Assembly: GCA_022843175.1 (NCBI GenBank) | Contig: JALHOE010000042.1 | Span: 1 to 49,716 of the forward strand | DNA from: Deltaproteobacteria bacterium | GTDB taxonomy: Bacteria; Myxococcota_A; Polyangia; Polyangiales; JADJMO01 | DNA length: 49,716 nucleotides | Direction: 5' to 3' | In this document: positions 7,641 through 15,300 of the stretch, piece by piece | How positions within the stretch are numbered: the stretch's first letter is position 1 | Layout of the letters: the number at the start of each line of letters is the position of its first letter | Program-made: the position numbers and the translations under genes | Notes under the pieces: generated by a model | Databases searched by the model: none | What the model saw: the letters and a program-made list of their open reading frames with translations, nothing else | What the model was told of the DNA's origin: nothing

Positions 7641-8855
7641 ATGGCCAAGCGCGCTGAAGTTGGGGCGAAGTCCGGTAGAGGTCACCGCGCGGCGTTCGAG
7701 CGCGCTCGGGACGTGCGCCCGGCGGCGATCACCGGCCGCGAGCGGCCGCGCGACATCATCGAGGGGAAGTTCCCGGCCTACGTCGGCCGGCAGGAGCGCA
7801 TCGCGTTCTCGCTGATGCGCCGCTCCATCGAGGAGGACGCTCGGGTGTTCCTCACGCTCTCGGGCGCGATGACCCCGGCCGGTCTCCACGCGTCGTGCAT
7901 CATCCCGCTCATCGAGCGCGGGATCATCGACGTCATCACCACCACCGGCGCCAACCTCTACCACGACGCCCACCGCGTCATTGGCCACCGCATCCGCGAG
8001 ATCGACCCGAGCGCCGGCGACCTGCAGTACCGCCTCGCGAAGATCATCCGCATCTACGACCTCGGCTTCTGGGAGGAGACCCTCCTCGAGACCGACAAGC
8101 TGTTCTCGGCGATCCTGCGCCGCCCCGAGTTCCAGAAGCGGATGACCACGACCGAACTCCACTACAAGCTCGGCCGCCAGATCGCCGCGATCGAGGACGC
8201 GCTCGGGATCACCGAGCCCTCGCTGCTCGCCACGTCCTATCGCTACGGCGTGCCGATCTTTGTCGGCGCCGTGCAGGACGGCTCCATCTTCCTCAACATC
8301 GTCAAGCTCAAGCGCCTCCTCGGCGAGCAGTTCAAGCTCGAGATCGACATCAACGACGACGTCTTCGAGATGGGGGCGATCCAGCACCACTGCTTCTCGA
8401 CCGACAAGAAGAAGATGGCGATCTGGATCCTCGGCGGCGGCGTGCCCAAGAACTACACGCTCCAGGGCGAGCCGCTCCTCGACCAGATCCTCGGCGTTCC
8501 CACGCACGGCTTCGACCTCGATCTGCAGTTCTGCGTCGATCCGGTCGACAACGGCGCGCTGTCGTCCTGCCCGGCGGGCGAGGGGCACACCTGGGGCAAG
8601 GTCTCCGCCGAGAGCGTCGCCCACGGCTCGATGTACGTGCACACCGACGTGACCGCGGTCTTCCCCTGGCTCGTCTACGCGCTCCTCAGCGATCCGACGA
8701 TGCGTCGCGCGCCGTCGAGGCTCTACACCGCCCGCGATCGCGCGGTCGAGCGCCTGCAGCGGGCCGTCCTCGCGCGCCGCAAGTCGCTGATGAAGACCAT
8801 CGACTACCCGCTGCCGGAGCGCGCGGGCGTGAAGAAGAAGAAGAAGGCCCGCTAA
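7641..8855 (+). CDS. deoxyhypusine synthase-family enzyme (bacterial)
   Basis: This 404-residue protein is full length for the deoxyhypusine synthase (DHS) family, NAD-dependent enzymes that transfer the aminobutyl group of spermidine. Visible family features are the VFLTLSGAMTPAGLH segment, the DVITTTGANLYHD NAD-site motif, PIFVGAVQDGS, the IWILGGGVPKNY loop, and WGK with K320 at the position of the catalytic lysine that forms the enzyme-imine intermediate in eukaryotic DHS. It ends in a Lys-rich tail (KKKKKAR). Bacteria have no eIF5A, so the acceptor is probably a polyamine, as in homospermidine synthase, which evolved from DHS; that is inference. No polyamine gene is adjacent. The ATG at 7641 has only a weak Shine-Dalgarno. 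Its stop overlaps the convergent gene 8852-10933. Confidence 0.88.
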   Translation: MAKRAEVGAKSGRGHRAAFERARDVRPAAITGRERPRDIIEGKFPAYVGRQERIAFSLMRRSIEEDARVFLTLSGAMTPAGLHASCIIPLIERGIIDVITTTGANLYHDAHRVIGHRIREIDPSAGDLQYRLAKIIRIYDLGFWEETLLETDKLFSAILRRPEFQKRMTTTELHYKLGRQIAAIEDALGITEPSLLATSYRYGVPIFVGAVQDGSIFLNIVKLKRLLGEQFKLEIDINDDVFEMGAIQHHCFSTDKKKMAIWILGGGVPKNYTLQGEPLLDQILGVPTHGFDLDLQFCVDPVDNGALSSCPAGEGHTWGKVSAESVAHGSMYVHTDVTAVFPWLVYALLSDPTMRRAPSRLYTARDRAVERLQRAVLARRKSLMKTIDYPLPERAGVKKKKKAR

Positions 8856-10933
8856 CCCGCGTCGGGGGCGGGGGCGGTCGACTCGCGTACGATCACCAGC
8901 TCGAGCGTGTGCGAGCCGTCGATCGGGTCGGCGGCGTACAGAATCGCGCCGCCGCAGCCGAACATCACGGTGCCGTCGGCGAACGCGCGCGGCGCGCGCG
9001 ACTCGTTCGCGAGCACGCGGGGCGCGGCGCCGCCGACCCCGTTGTAGGCGTACGCGCGGAGCCGCGTGGTCGTGGGGGACGGCTTGGCGGCGAGCAGATA
9101 CAACGCCGAGCGGTCGCGTCCCGGCCGCGGCGGGGTGCGCGGGACGTTGACGAAGGACGCGGAGGTCTCGTCGGTCGAGATCACCGAGGACGCCTCGGTC
9201 ATGACGTCCATGGCGGGGGCGTTGGCGTGGGCGAGCACCGGCGCGTTCTCCATGCCGCTCGTCGCCATGCCGGCGCCCACGGTCAACCCGCCCGCGCCGT
9301 CGGCGTAGGGATAGACCTCGAGGAACGACCGGACCTCGTAGCTCCCGGCCGTGATCAGGGACCACGACGCCTTACCCGCCGTGGCGTTGATTCGCCCGAG
9401 CGCCATCGCCCCCGGAACCGTGACGCCCATGGTGACGGTCTCGCGGCGCACCAGCGTCCACAGGTTGGTCGCGTCGCCGAAGAACCGGGCCTCGATGAAG
9501 GTGGAGGGCCCGAACAGCGGCGTGTCGGCGGTGAGCGACATCGGCGCGGTGTAGTCGGCGCCGTTGCGCACGAGCAAGTCCACGGTGGTGCGCGTGAAGC
9601 CCAAGCGGCTGACGAGCGGGGTCGATCCGTTCAGCGCGATGACCGACGCCCCGTCGGCGCCGTTGCGCTTCTCGCCGATCGCGAGCACCACCGGATCCTT
9701 CCACGTGCCGCCGCTGTAGCGACGGCTGACGGCCTGGAACTCGCAGTCCTTCGCGGCCGCCGCGCAGCCCGCGACCCACGCGACGAACTCCGTCTCCGCG
9801 CCGGTCACGGTGAACAGATAGGGACCGACGCCCGCGGGAACGACGCCGTTGGTGTCACCGGGGAGCTTCGACAGGAGGCGCGCCGTCGACCAGTTGTCGG
9901 TCGACGTCCACGTCGAGGTGACGACGCGTCGCGTGTCGCCGCTGCCCTCGAGACCCGCGAGCACGATGCTGCCGTCGTCGAGGAGGCGATACTGGGGGTT
10001 CGCGTCGGCCGGGGCGACCTCGGCCTTGGGCGAGGGGGTCGACCACGAGCCCGACAGCGAGCGGGTGCGGACCGCCGGGCCGCCGGCGCCCTGCCAGGTG
10101 AGCGTGAGGAACCGGCCGTCGGGGAGGGCGTGCGCGTCGATGCGCGGCTTGCCGCTCGAGCCCGCGAGGTCGAGCGACTGCGCGACGCTCCAGCTTCCCT
10201 TGGCGCCGCCCTCGTCGGGGCGGAACACGATCGCGTTGCCGTTCGGCGCCGCCGCCCCGGCGCGGCTCCGCGTCACCAGCACCTGGCCCGTCGGCGCGGC
10301 GACCGCCCCGAGCTCGTCGGACGGGACGAGGGGCATCGCGGAGGCGAGATCCGGCGACCACTTGCCCTTCGAGTACACGCGCGCGTGGGCGCCGCCGTAG
10401 CGCACGGCGATCGCGGCTCCGTCCGCGATGGCGTTGATCTGCAGCGGGCTCGACTCGGTGATCGCGTCGGCGTCGACGTCGAGGCGCTCGTCGGGAGAGA
10501 TCGTCGAGGTCACCGGGTCGACCGTGCGCGCCCAGACCGCATAGCGGGTGCCGGTGTCGATCGCCTCGAGCATCACGATCATCAGCCGGCCGTCGTCGAG
10601 CCGCGCCATGCCGGCGTTGGCCACGCGGCGGAGCGAGTCGGGGTTGTGGTTCACCCGCACCGGCGCGTTGAACGCGGGGCCCTTGGCGCAGGTCACCGGC
10701 GCGCCGGTGTCGGGCGGCGCCGTGTCCGGCGTCGTCTCGGCGGGCGTGTCCATCGGCACGGAGTCGGCGGTGCTGTCGACCTCGGCCTCGGTCCCGGAGT
10801 CGGTCTCGGGCTGGGGCGTTTCGTCGTTGCCGCCGGCACAATGGACGGCGCCGACCGCGATCAGGGCGGCCGGGAGGACCATGAGCAGGGCGCGCCGGAA
10901 GCCGGGCGCCGAAAGGAAGCGCAGCGATCGCAT
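8852..10933 (-). CDS. large lipoprotein, possible beta-propeller
   Basis: This 693-residue protein has an Arg-containing N-region, a hydrophobic core and a lipobox ending AVGAVHC, giving a membrane-anchored lipoprotein. Residues about 35-80 form an Asp/Glu/Thr/Pro-rich linker (DSGTEAEVDSTADSVP and similar) typical of surface lipoproteins of this group. The body has a run of repeating beta-rich blocks such as DDGRLMIVMLEAI, LPDGRFLTLTWQG and DDGSIVLAGLEGS, each about 50 residues apart, which is what a six- or seven-bladed beta-propeller would look like. That fold is inferred from pattern only. No catalytic motif was recognised. It is convergent with the DHS-family gene (4-base overlap of stops) and divergent from corA. 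Confidence 0.7.
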   Translation of the reverse strand: MRSLRFLSAPGFRRALLMVLPAALIAVGAVHCAGGNDETPQPETDSGTEAEVDSTADSVPMDTPAETTPDTAPPDTGAPVTCAKGPAFNAPVRVNHNPDSLRRVANAGMARLDDGRLMIVMLEAIDTGTRYAVWARTVDPVTSTISPDERLDVDADAITESSPLQINAIADGAAIAVRYGGAHARVYSKGKWSPDLASAMPLVPSDELGAVAAPTGQVLVTRSRAGAAAPNGNAIVFRPDEGGAKGSWSVAQSLDLAGSSGKPRIDAHALPDGRFLTLTWQGAGGPAVRTRSLSGSWSTPSPKAEVAPADANPQYRLLDDGSIVLAGLEGSGDTRRVVTSTWTSTDNWSTARLLSKLPGDTNGVVPAGVGPYLFTVTGAETEFVAWVAGCAAAAKDCEFQAVSRRYSGGTWKDPVVLAIGEKRNGADGASVIALNGSTPLVSRLGFTRTTVDLLVRNGADYTAPMSLTADTPLFGPSTFIEARFFGDATNLWTLVRRETVTMGVTVPGAMALGRINATAGKASWSLITAGSYEVRSFLEVYPYADGAGGLTVGAGMATSGMENAPVLAHANAPAMDVMTEASSVISTDETSASFVNVPRTPPRPGRDRSALYLLAAKPSPTTTRLRAYAYNGVGGAAPRVLANESRAPRAFADGTVMFGCGGAILYAADPIDGSHTLELVIVRESTAPAPDAG

Positions 10934-10997
10934 ATGCCGTCAAATTACCACGAGCAGCGCAGCGCGCTCGAATCTCGGGGTATGTTCGTCGGCGGCG

Positions 10998-12002
10998 ATG
11001 GCGGAATCGGAGGAGGTCACGGGCGAGCCGCGGTTTCGCGCGGTTTCGTGGGACGACCAGGTGGTCGAGCACGGCACGCTCGAGGCTGCCCTCGCCGCGA
11101 TCCGCGCCGGCAAGGTCACCTGGATCGACCTCCTCGGCCGGACGGACGAGAACGAACGCCTGCTCGGCTCGGGCGGCCTCGAGATCCACCCGCTGATCAT
11201 CGAGGACGTGTTCATGGACTGCGTCCGACCGAAGATCGAGGACTACGGCGACTACGTCTACGTCCTGTTCCACGCGCCCTCGCCGACCCCGCGCGACGAC
11301 GACCCGGAGACGCTCGATCTCGTCGAGCTCGATATCCTCCTCGGGCAGAACTACCTCGTCACCCACCACGCCCAGGGCTCTCGGGCGCTCGACGAGATCT
11401 ACCGCGACGCCCTGCGTACGCAGCGCGCCATCAAGCGCGGCTCGGCGTGGCTCGCGCACGCGGTGCTCGATCGCGTCGTCGACGACTACATCCCGCTGCT
11501 CGACCGCCTCGACGACGAGATCGGCGTGCTCGAGCACGAGGTCCTCAGCGACAGCGGGCAGGACGTCCTCAAGCGGATCTTCGCCGTCAAGCGGCAGCTC
11601 CAACAGCTCCGCCGCGTCACGATCCACCAAAAAGAGGTGCTCTATCGCCTCAGCCGCGGCGAGTTCGACGAAATCCCCGAGACCCTCGTCCCGTTCTTCC
11701 GCGACATCTACGACCACTTCGCGCGCGTGAGCGATCTCGCCGACAGCTATCGCGAGCTCATCGCCGGCACGTTCGAGGCGCACCTCTCGGTGCAGTCGAA
11801 CAAGATGAACCAAATCATGAAGACGCTCACGCTGGCGACGACGATCTTCATGCCGTTGTCGTTCATCGCGGGCGTGTACGGCATGAACTTCGAGGAGATG
11901 CCCGAGCTCAAGAAGCCGGGCGCCTACTTCGGCACGCTGGTCTTCATGGGCGTGCTGTCGGTGGTGATCCTCTTGATCTACCGCCGTAAGAAGTGGCTGT
12001 GA
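10998..12002 (+). CDS. corA: CorA-family magnesium/divalent cation channel
   Basis: This 334-residue protein has the CorA layout: a large cytoplasmic N-terminal alpha/beta domain (HPLIIEDVFMDCVRPKIEDYGDYVYVLFHA, then the long stalk helix with IFAVKRQLQQLRRVTIHQKEVL) and two C-terminal membrane helices. The defining pore signature YGMN occurs at the end of the first membrane helix (FIAGVYGMNFEEMPEL), and the protein ends in the basic cluster YRRKKWL. The family forms homopentameric channels in the inner membrane that take up Mg2+ and sometimes Co2+ or Ni2+. ATG at 10998 gives a start typical of the family; the upstream in-frame extension runs antisense through the neighbouring lipoprotein. No Shine-Dalgarno is obvious. 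Its TGA abuts the TGA of the convergent gene, forming TGATCA. Confidence 0.93.
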   Translation: MAESEEVTGEPRFRAVSWDDQVVEHGTLEAALAAIRAGKVTWIDLLGRTDENERLLGSGGLEIHPLIIEDVFMDCVRPKIEDYGDYVYVLFHAPSPTPRDDDPETLDLVELDILLGQNYLVTHHAQGSRALDEIYRDALRTQRAIKRGSAWLAHAVLDRVVDDYIPLLDRLDDEIGVLEHEVLSDSGQDVLKRIFAVKRQLQQLRRVTIHQKEVLYRLSRGEFDEIPETLVPFFRDIYDHFARVSDLADSYRELIAGTFEAHLSVQSNKMNQIMKTLTLATTIFMPLSFIAGVYGMNFEEMPELKKPGAYFGTLVFMGVLSVVILLIYRRKKWL

Positions 12003-13013
12003 TCAGGGGCCGCGCAGGATGTCGATCGAGCCGAAGCTCGCCTTCGAGCGCTGCGCGTAGAGCCCGACCTCGCCGGTCGCGAACCACCGCGTGCCGCCGG
12101 CGGTGATCTTGATCGCGTACTTGGGGTCGGTGCTGGCGAGCGTCTCGGGTCGCTTCGGATCGAAGACGCGGCACTCGAAGTCGCCGAGGATGCCGCCGTC
12201 GCCCATGCTCGCCGTGACCGAGGCGCGCAGGCCGATCTGGTCGCCGGGGGCGTGCGGGATGTCGGCCGGGATCGGGAACTGCGCGGCCATCGCCCCGGCG
12301 TCGGTCGGCATCGTGAACGTGATCGGCGCGCACAGGCCGCCGTTGCAGCCGGTGTCGGGCGCGCGCGCCACGGCGAAGCCGTTGGCCATCGAGAGCGCGC
12401 ACAAATAGAACTTCTTCATCGGATCGCCGTTGATCCGCAGGAGCAGGCCAGCGCTGCCGTTGTTCTCCTCGGCGATGGTGACCGTCGTCGTCGCGACGAC
12501 CGACGAGGATCCGGCGCCGGTGGTGCCCTGGAGGAAGCGGAGCTCGTCGGTCAGGCTGCCGCCGACGAGCGTGTCGTCGAGCCCGAGGTCGAACACGCCG
12601 ACGCCCGAGCCGTACGGCTTCCACGCGCTCATCGAGGTGAACGGATCGAAGAGGAGCCGGGTCGGCGAGGGGATGAACGCGCTCGGCACCGAGCACGCGC
12701 TCCCGATCATGTCACCGCCCTGGGTGGGGTTGGCGACGTTGGGGCAGTTGTCGCAGTCGTCGGGGACGCCGTCCTTGTCCTCGTCGTGGCCGGTACAGAC
12801 TCGGCCGTCGGGCAGGGTGTACGGGCCGTCGGCCACGGCGTCGCCGCCCGTGTCGCCCGGGGGCGTCGTCTCGCCGGTCGAGGTCTCGGTGCCCGCCTCG
12901 TCGACGGTCGCTCCGACCTCGTATTCCCAGGCGCAGCCGTTCGTGAGCCAGAACGCGAACGTTGCCGCGACCACGGCGATCGGCGCGACCTGCGCGAGTC
13001 GTCGCGTGTCCAT
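12003..13013 (-). CDS. lipoprotein with thrombospondin type 3 repeat
   Basis: This 336-residue protein has a membrane-directing N-terminus with a probable lipobox ending FWLTNGC. An acidic/Thr-rich linker (about residues 30-65) follows, then a single thrombospondin type 3 calcium-binding repeat, DEDKDGVPDDCDNCPN, with its DxDxDGxxDxxD spacing and two cysteines. The remaining 220 residues look like a beta-sandwich (FDPFTSMSAWKPYG, then VTIAEENNGSAGLLLRINGD) of the concanavalin-like type that often follows such repeats; that part is inference. It is probably a calcium-stabilised surface protein. It lies 42 bases downstream of the phosphatase gene 13056-14354 on the same strand and may be cotranscribed with it. 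Confidence 0.74.
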   Translation of the reverse strand: MDTRRLAQVAPIAVVAATFAFWLTNGCAWEYEVGATVDEAGTETSTGETTPPGDTGGDAVADGPYTLPDGRVCTGHDEDKDGVPDDCDNCPNVANPTQGGDMIGSACSVPSAFIPSPTRLLFDPFTSMSAWKPYGSGVGVFDLGLDDTLVGGSLTDELRFLQGTTGAGSSSVVATTTVTIAEENNGSAGLLLRINGDPMKKFYLCALSMANGFAVARAPDTGCNGGLCAPITFTMPTDAGAMAAQFPIPADIPHAPGDQIGLRASVTASMGDGGILGDFECRVFDPKRPETLASTDPKYAIKITAGGTRWFATGEVGLYAQRSKASFGSIDILRGP

Positions 13014-13055
13014 CTGCCCGAATCATGCCTCGCCCGGGCCGCCAATGCGAAGGTT

Positions 13056-14354
13056 TCAGCGTCGGCGGCCCCGGGGCCGCAGGCTGACCGCGCCCGCGAG
13101 GGCGCCGGCGAGCACGAAACCGAGCCACTCCGAGCCCCCCGACACCAGCGTGCACCCGCACGAGCGCGGCTTCGCTGGCGGCGAGGCCGGTGGCTGGGCG
13201 GGCGGCGCGGCCGAGACCGCGCCCGACGCGGCGCTCGGAGGGGTGCCGCAGCTCCACCCCGTGGGCAGGATCCGACACGATTCGATGAGCGACAGGTCGT
13301 GCCGCAGCGCCGTCATCGTCAGGCCCTCGGCGGCGACGTCGACCTTGAGGAAGTGGTAGACCGGCTCGAACTTGAGCGTCGTCTTCTCGGCGCGGTACTC
13401 GCGGTAAACGGGGGCGCCGCCCCCCCCCGAGACGACGTAGCGCAGGCCCGCCGCGTCGCCGCGCTCGTAGATGTGATCGTGGCCCGAGAGCACGAGGTCG
13501 ACCTTGTAGGCGCGGAGCAGCTCGGGGACGCGCGCCATGCGCAGCGCCTCGTTGCCGCCGTGCAGGCCCGACGAGTACGGCCCGTGGTGGAGCACGACGA
13601 TGCGGTGGGCAACGCCAGCCTCGTTCTTCGCCGACTCGAGCGCCTTCTCGAGCCAGGTGCGCTCGGCGGTCGCGAACTCGTCGTGCGCGTCGAGCATGAA
13701 GAACCGCACCGAGCTCCAACGGAACGTGTACCAGCGCTCCGCGGCTTCGGGCGGCGCCGGCACGCGGAACATCCGCGCGTAGCGGAGCGCACCGTCGGAC
13801 GTGGGCATCGCGATCTCGTGGTTTCCGATCGTGGGAAACATGCAGCGATCGCGGAGGAGCTCGCGCTCGATCGAGAAGAACTCGTTCCAATCGGCGAGGT
13901 TGGTGCCGTTGTAGACCATGTCGCCGGTGTGGAGCAGCATCGCCCCCGGCGTCTTGCGGATCGCGGCGACGATGGCCGCGTGCGCGTACGGGTTGCTGCG
14001 GTTGTCGCCGTAGACGAGGAACGTGAACGGCCGTGCGTCCTCGGGCGCGGTGGTGAAGCCGCCCTTCTCCGCGGTGCCGTCGTCGAGCGTGAGCGTGTAG
14101 CGATACGAGGTCGCCGGCTCCAGGCCGGTGGCCACGATCTCGTGCGTCGCCTCTTTGTCGCTCTTGAACGACTTGGGCGCCTCGCCCTCTTTGACGACCT
14201 CGAGCGTGGCGCCGTGGGCGACATCGAGCTCGAACATCACCGCGGCCTGGCGCGTCCCGACGTCCTGCAGGTAGGGGCCGCGGACGTAGCCGGCCGCAGC
14301 GGACGACGACACCGCGAGGAGGGCGGAGGCCGTGAGCAGCGACAGCGCCCGCAT
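13056..14354 (-). CDS. purple acid phosphatase-like metallophosphoesterase with MYXO-CTERM-like tail
   Basis: The protein has 432 residues. A signal peptide (residues 1-21, AVSSSAAAG) is followed by a fibronectin III-like domain (about 23-105, with VRGPYLQDVGTRQAAVMF) of the kind that precedes the catalytic domain in purple acid phosphatases. The five metallophosphoesterase blocks are present: GDN at 116-118, GDMVYNG at 144-150, GNHE, LHHGPYSSG and GHDHIYER, so a dinuclear metal site is expected. A Pro/Ala-rich linker leads to SCGC, a membrane segment (WLGFVLAGALAGAVSL) and a terminal RPRGRRR. This matches the layout of MYXO-CTERM sorting signals, suggesting processing and surface display. 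Natural substrate unknown. It is divergent from the small lipoprotein at 14408. Confidence 0.9.
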   Translation of the reverse strand: MRALSLLTASALLAVSSSAAAGYVRGPYLQDVGTRQAAVMFELDVAHGATLEVVKEGEAPKSFKSDKEATHEIVATGLEPATSYRYTLTLDDGTAEKGGFTTAPEDARPFTFLVYGDNRSNPYAHAAIVAAIRKTPGAMLLHTGDMVYNGTNLADWNEFFSIERELLRDRCMFPTIGNHEIAMPTSDGALRYARMFRVPAPPEAAERWYTFRWSSVRFFMLDAHDEFATAERTWLEKALESAKNEAGVAHRIVVLHHGPYSSGLHGGNEALRMARVPELLRAYKVDLVLSGHDHIYERGDAAGLRYVVSGGGGAPVYREYRAEKTTLKFEPVYHFLKVDVAAEGLTMTALRHDLSLIESCRILPTGWSCGTPPSAASGAVSAAPPAQPPASPPAKPRSCGCTLVSGGSEWLGFVLAGALAGAVSLRPRGRRR

Positions 14355-14407
14355 GCCCCTCGCTCTATTCCATACGCCGCCGTCGCGGAAGGCTATGCTC
14401 GCTACCG

Positions 14408-14599
14408 ATGCGCTCGCTCCTCATTGCGCTCACGATCGGTGCGACGTTCGCAGCGTGCGGCGGCAACCCGCCCCCGACGTCCACGACTCCGGCCACGCCC
14501 GGCAGCGCGGTGATCCTCCCGAGCCCCGTCACCGCCGAGATGGTCCCGAAGAGCACGCCGCCCGCCCCGAGCGCGTCGGCGTCGGCGTCCGCCCAATAA
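14408..14599 (+). CDS. small lipoprotein, 63 residues
   Basis: The ORF encodes a signal peptide MRSLLIALTIGATFAACGG with an excellent lipobox (FAAC), then a 45-residue tail rich in Pro, Thr, Ser and Ala ending in SASASASAQ. A short tethered Pro/Ala-rich peptide like this is common among small lipoproteins of the phylum. Third positions are strongly GC biased, supporting coding. It lies between the divergent phosphatase and the dcw control region and is followed by 236 bases without a gene. Function unknown; it may be a structural or quality-control lipoprotein, or not expressed. Confidence 0.58.
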   Translation: MRSLLIALTIGATFAACGGNPPPTSTTPATPGSAVILPSPVTAEMVPKSTPPAPSASASASAQ

Positions 14600-14663
14600 T
14601 CGGCGACGCGCGGCCGCTTCGTTAACGACTTGTAGAAGAGTGGGCCCGCGCCCTCTCCACGGG

Positions 14664-14684
14664 TTATCCACACCCTGTGTATGA
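14664..14684 (+). promoter_or_regulatory. DnaA box upstream of the dcw operon
   Basis: Positions 14664-14672 read TTATCCACA, identical to the E. coli high-affinity DnaA box. Three bases later TGTGTATGA (14676-14684) matches the inverted box at seven of nine positions, so the pair forms an imperfect dyad. It lies about 164 bases before the mraZ start and about 72 bases before the proposed -35 element. The match is direct; a regulatory role is inference. Confidence 0.5.
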
Positions 14685-14743
14685 CGCACGGCGGCGCTTC
14701 GCGTCATCCGCCAAAAACCTACAGCATTTCCTGGGCGATCTTC

Positions 14744-14773
14744 TTGACGGCCATGCGCCCCGCTCCGTAGTGT
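14744..14773 (+). promoter_or_regulatory. candidate sigma70-type promoter for mraZ and the dcw operon
   Basis: A TTGACG hexamer (14744-14749, five of six to the -35 consensus) is followed after 18 bases by TAGTGT (14768-14773, three of six to the -10 consensus). Transcription would start near 14780, about 55 bases before the mraZ ATG. The weak -10 and the GC-rich context make this a candidate only. The rest of 14600-14835 holds a TCGTTAACGA palindrome (14619-14628), the DnaA box and the MraZ-like repeats. Confidence 0.4.
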
Positions 14774-14784
14774 GGGGGCGGTTC

Positions 14785-14807
14785 GTGGAGGAAAGTGGCA
14801 AATGGTG
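14785..14807 (+). promoter_or_regulatory. candidate MraZ operator: GTG(G) repeats at 10-base spacing
   Basis: GTGGA, GTGGC and GTGCC begin at 14785, 14795 and 14805, exactly ten bases apart, and another GTGGG begins at 14772, out of phase. E. coli MraZ binds TGGGN repeats separated by five bases, that is, with a 10-base period, near its own promoter. The repeats here lie just downstream of the proposed -10 element and 29-50 bases before the mraZ start, a good place for repression. The middle copy also reads AAAGTGG, like the Mollicutes MraZ site. Confidence 0.5.
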
Positions 14808-14835
14808 CCTCTCTTCCCCATAGGGGTGCCGGCAG

Positions 14836-15300
14836 ATGTGGCAGGGTCAGTACGAGCACGCGATCGACGCGAAGGGGCGCACCAGCGTCCCCTCGCGTTT
14901 TCGCGACGCGCTCGGCGCCTTCTCCGCGGGCTCCTCGGCAGATGGAGCGGAGGGCATGGTGATCACCTCCGGGCTCGATCCCTGCCTCGTTGCGTATCCG
15001 CTGTCGGAGTGGCGTGCGTTCGAGGAGAAGCTCTCGAAGCTTCCGCGGTTCGATCCCCACGTCGTCAAGCTGCGGCGCATCTACGTGTCGGCCGCGGTCG
15101 AGACTCCCATCGACTCGCAGGGCCGCGTGCTCATCCCGCCGACCCTGCGCGCGTACGCGGCGCTGGAGAAGGACGCGATCTGGGCGGGGATGGGTCGCTA
15201 CGCCGAGCTCTGGTCGAAGGAGCGGTGGACGCGGGTCACCGAGACCACCGAGGACGAGCGCCGCGCGCTCGCGAGCAAGCTCGGGGAGCTCGGCCTGTGA
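14836..15300 (+). CDS. mraZ: transcriptional regulator MraZ
   Basis: This 154-residue protein is the first gene of the dcw cluster. MraZ is a ring-forming DNA-binding protein of the AbrB/SpoVT fold that represses its own operon and binds RsmH. The two tandem domains show the family DxxGR motifs: D11-AKGR15 in the first half and D93-SQGR97 in the second. The N-terminus MWQGQYEHAIDAKGR is typical. ATG at 14836 is preceded by AGGGG (14822-14826), nine bases upstream, which fixes the start. There is a short Gly/Ser/Ala insertion near residue 30-40 between strands. Its stop overlaps the rsmH start (GTGA). Autoregulation through the repeats at 14785-14807 is likely. Confidence 0.97.
   Translation: MWQGQYEHAIDAKGRTSVPSRFRDALGAFSAGSSADGAEGMVITSGLDPCLVAYPLSEWRAFEEKLSKLPRFDPHVVKLRRIYVSAAVETPIDSQGRVLIPPTLRAYAALEKDAIWAGMGRYAELWSKERWTRVTETTEDERRALASKLGELGL

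Noticed and set aside
7895-11989. Very long plus-strand open frame of 1364 codons
   Set aside because: It runs as a shadow across the DHS-family gene, the antisense lipoprotein and corA, is Arg/Ala/Gly/Pro-rich without motifs, and conflicts with three well-supported genes. Long spurious frames are expected at this GC content.
14719-14754. Tiny minus-strand ORF (MAVKKIAQEML) with a GGAG upstream and T-run after the stop
   Set aside because: It is only 11 codons, overlaps the proposed dcw promoter, and no hairpin precedes the T-run. It reads like a natural N-terminus but cannot be supported.
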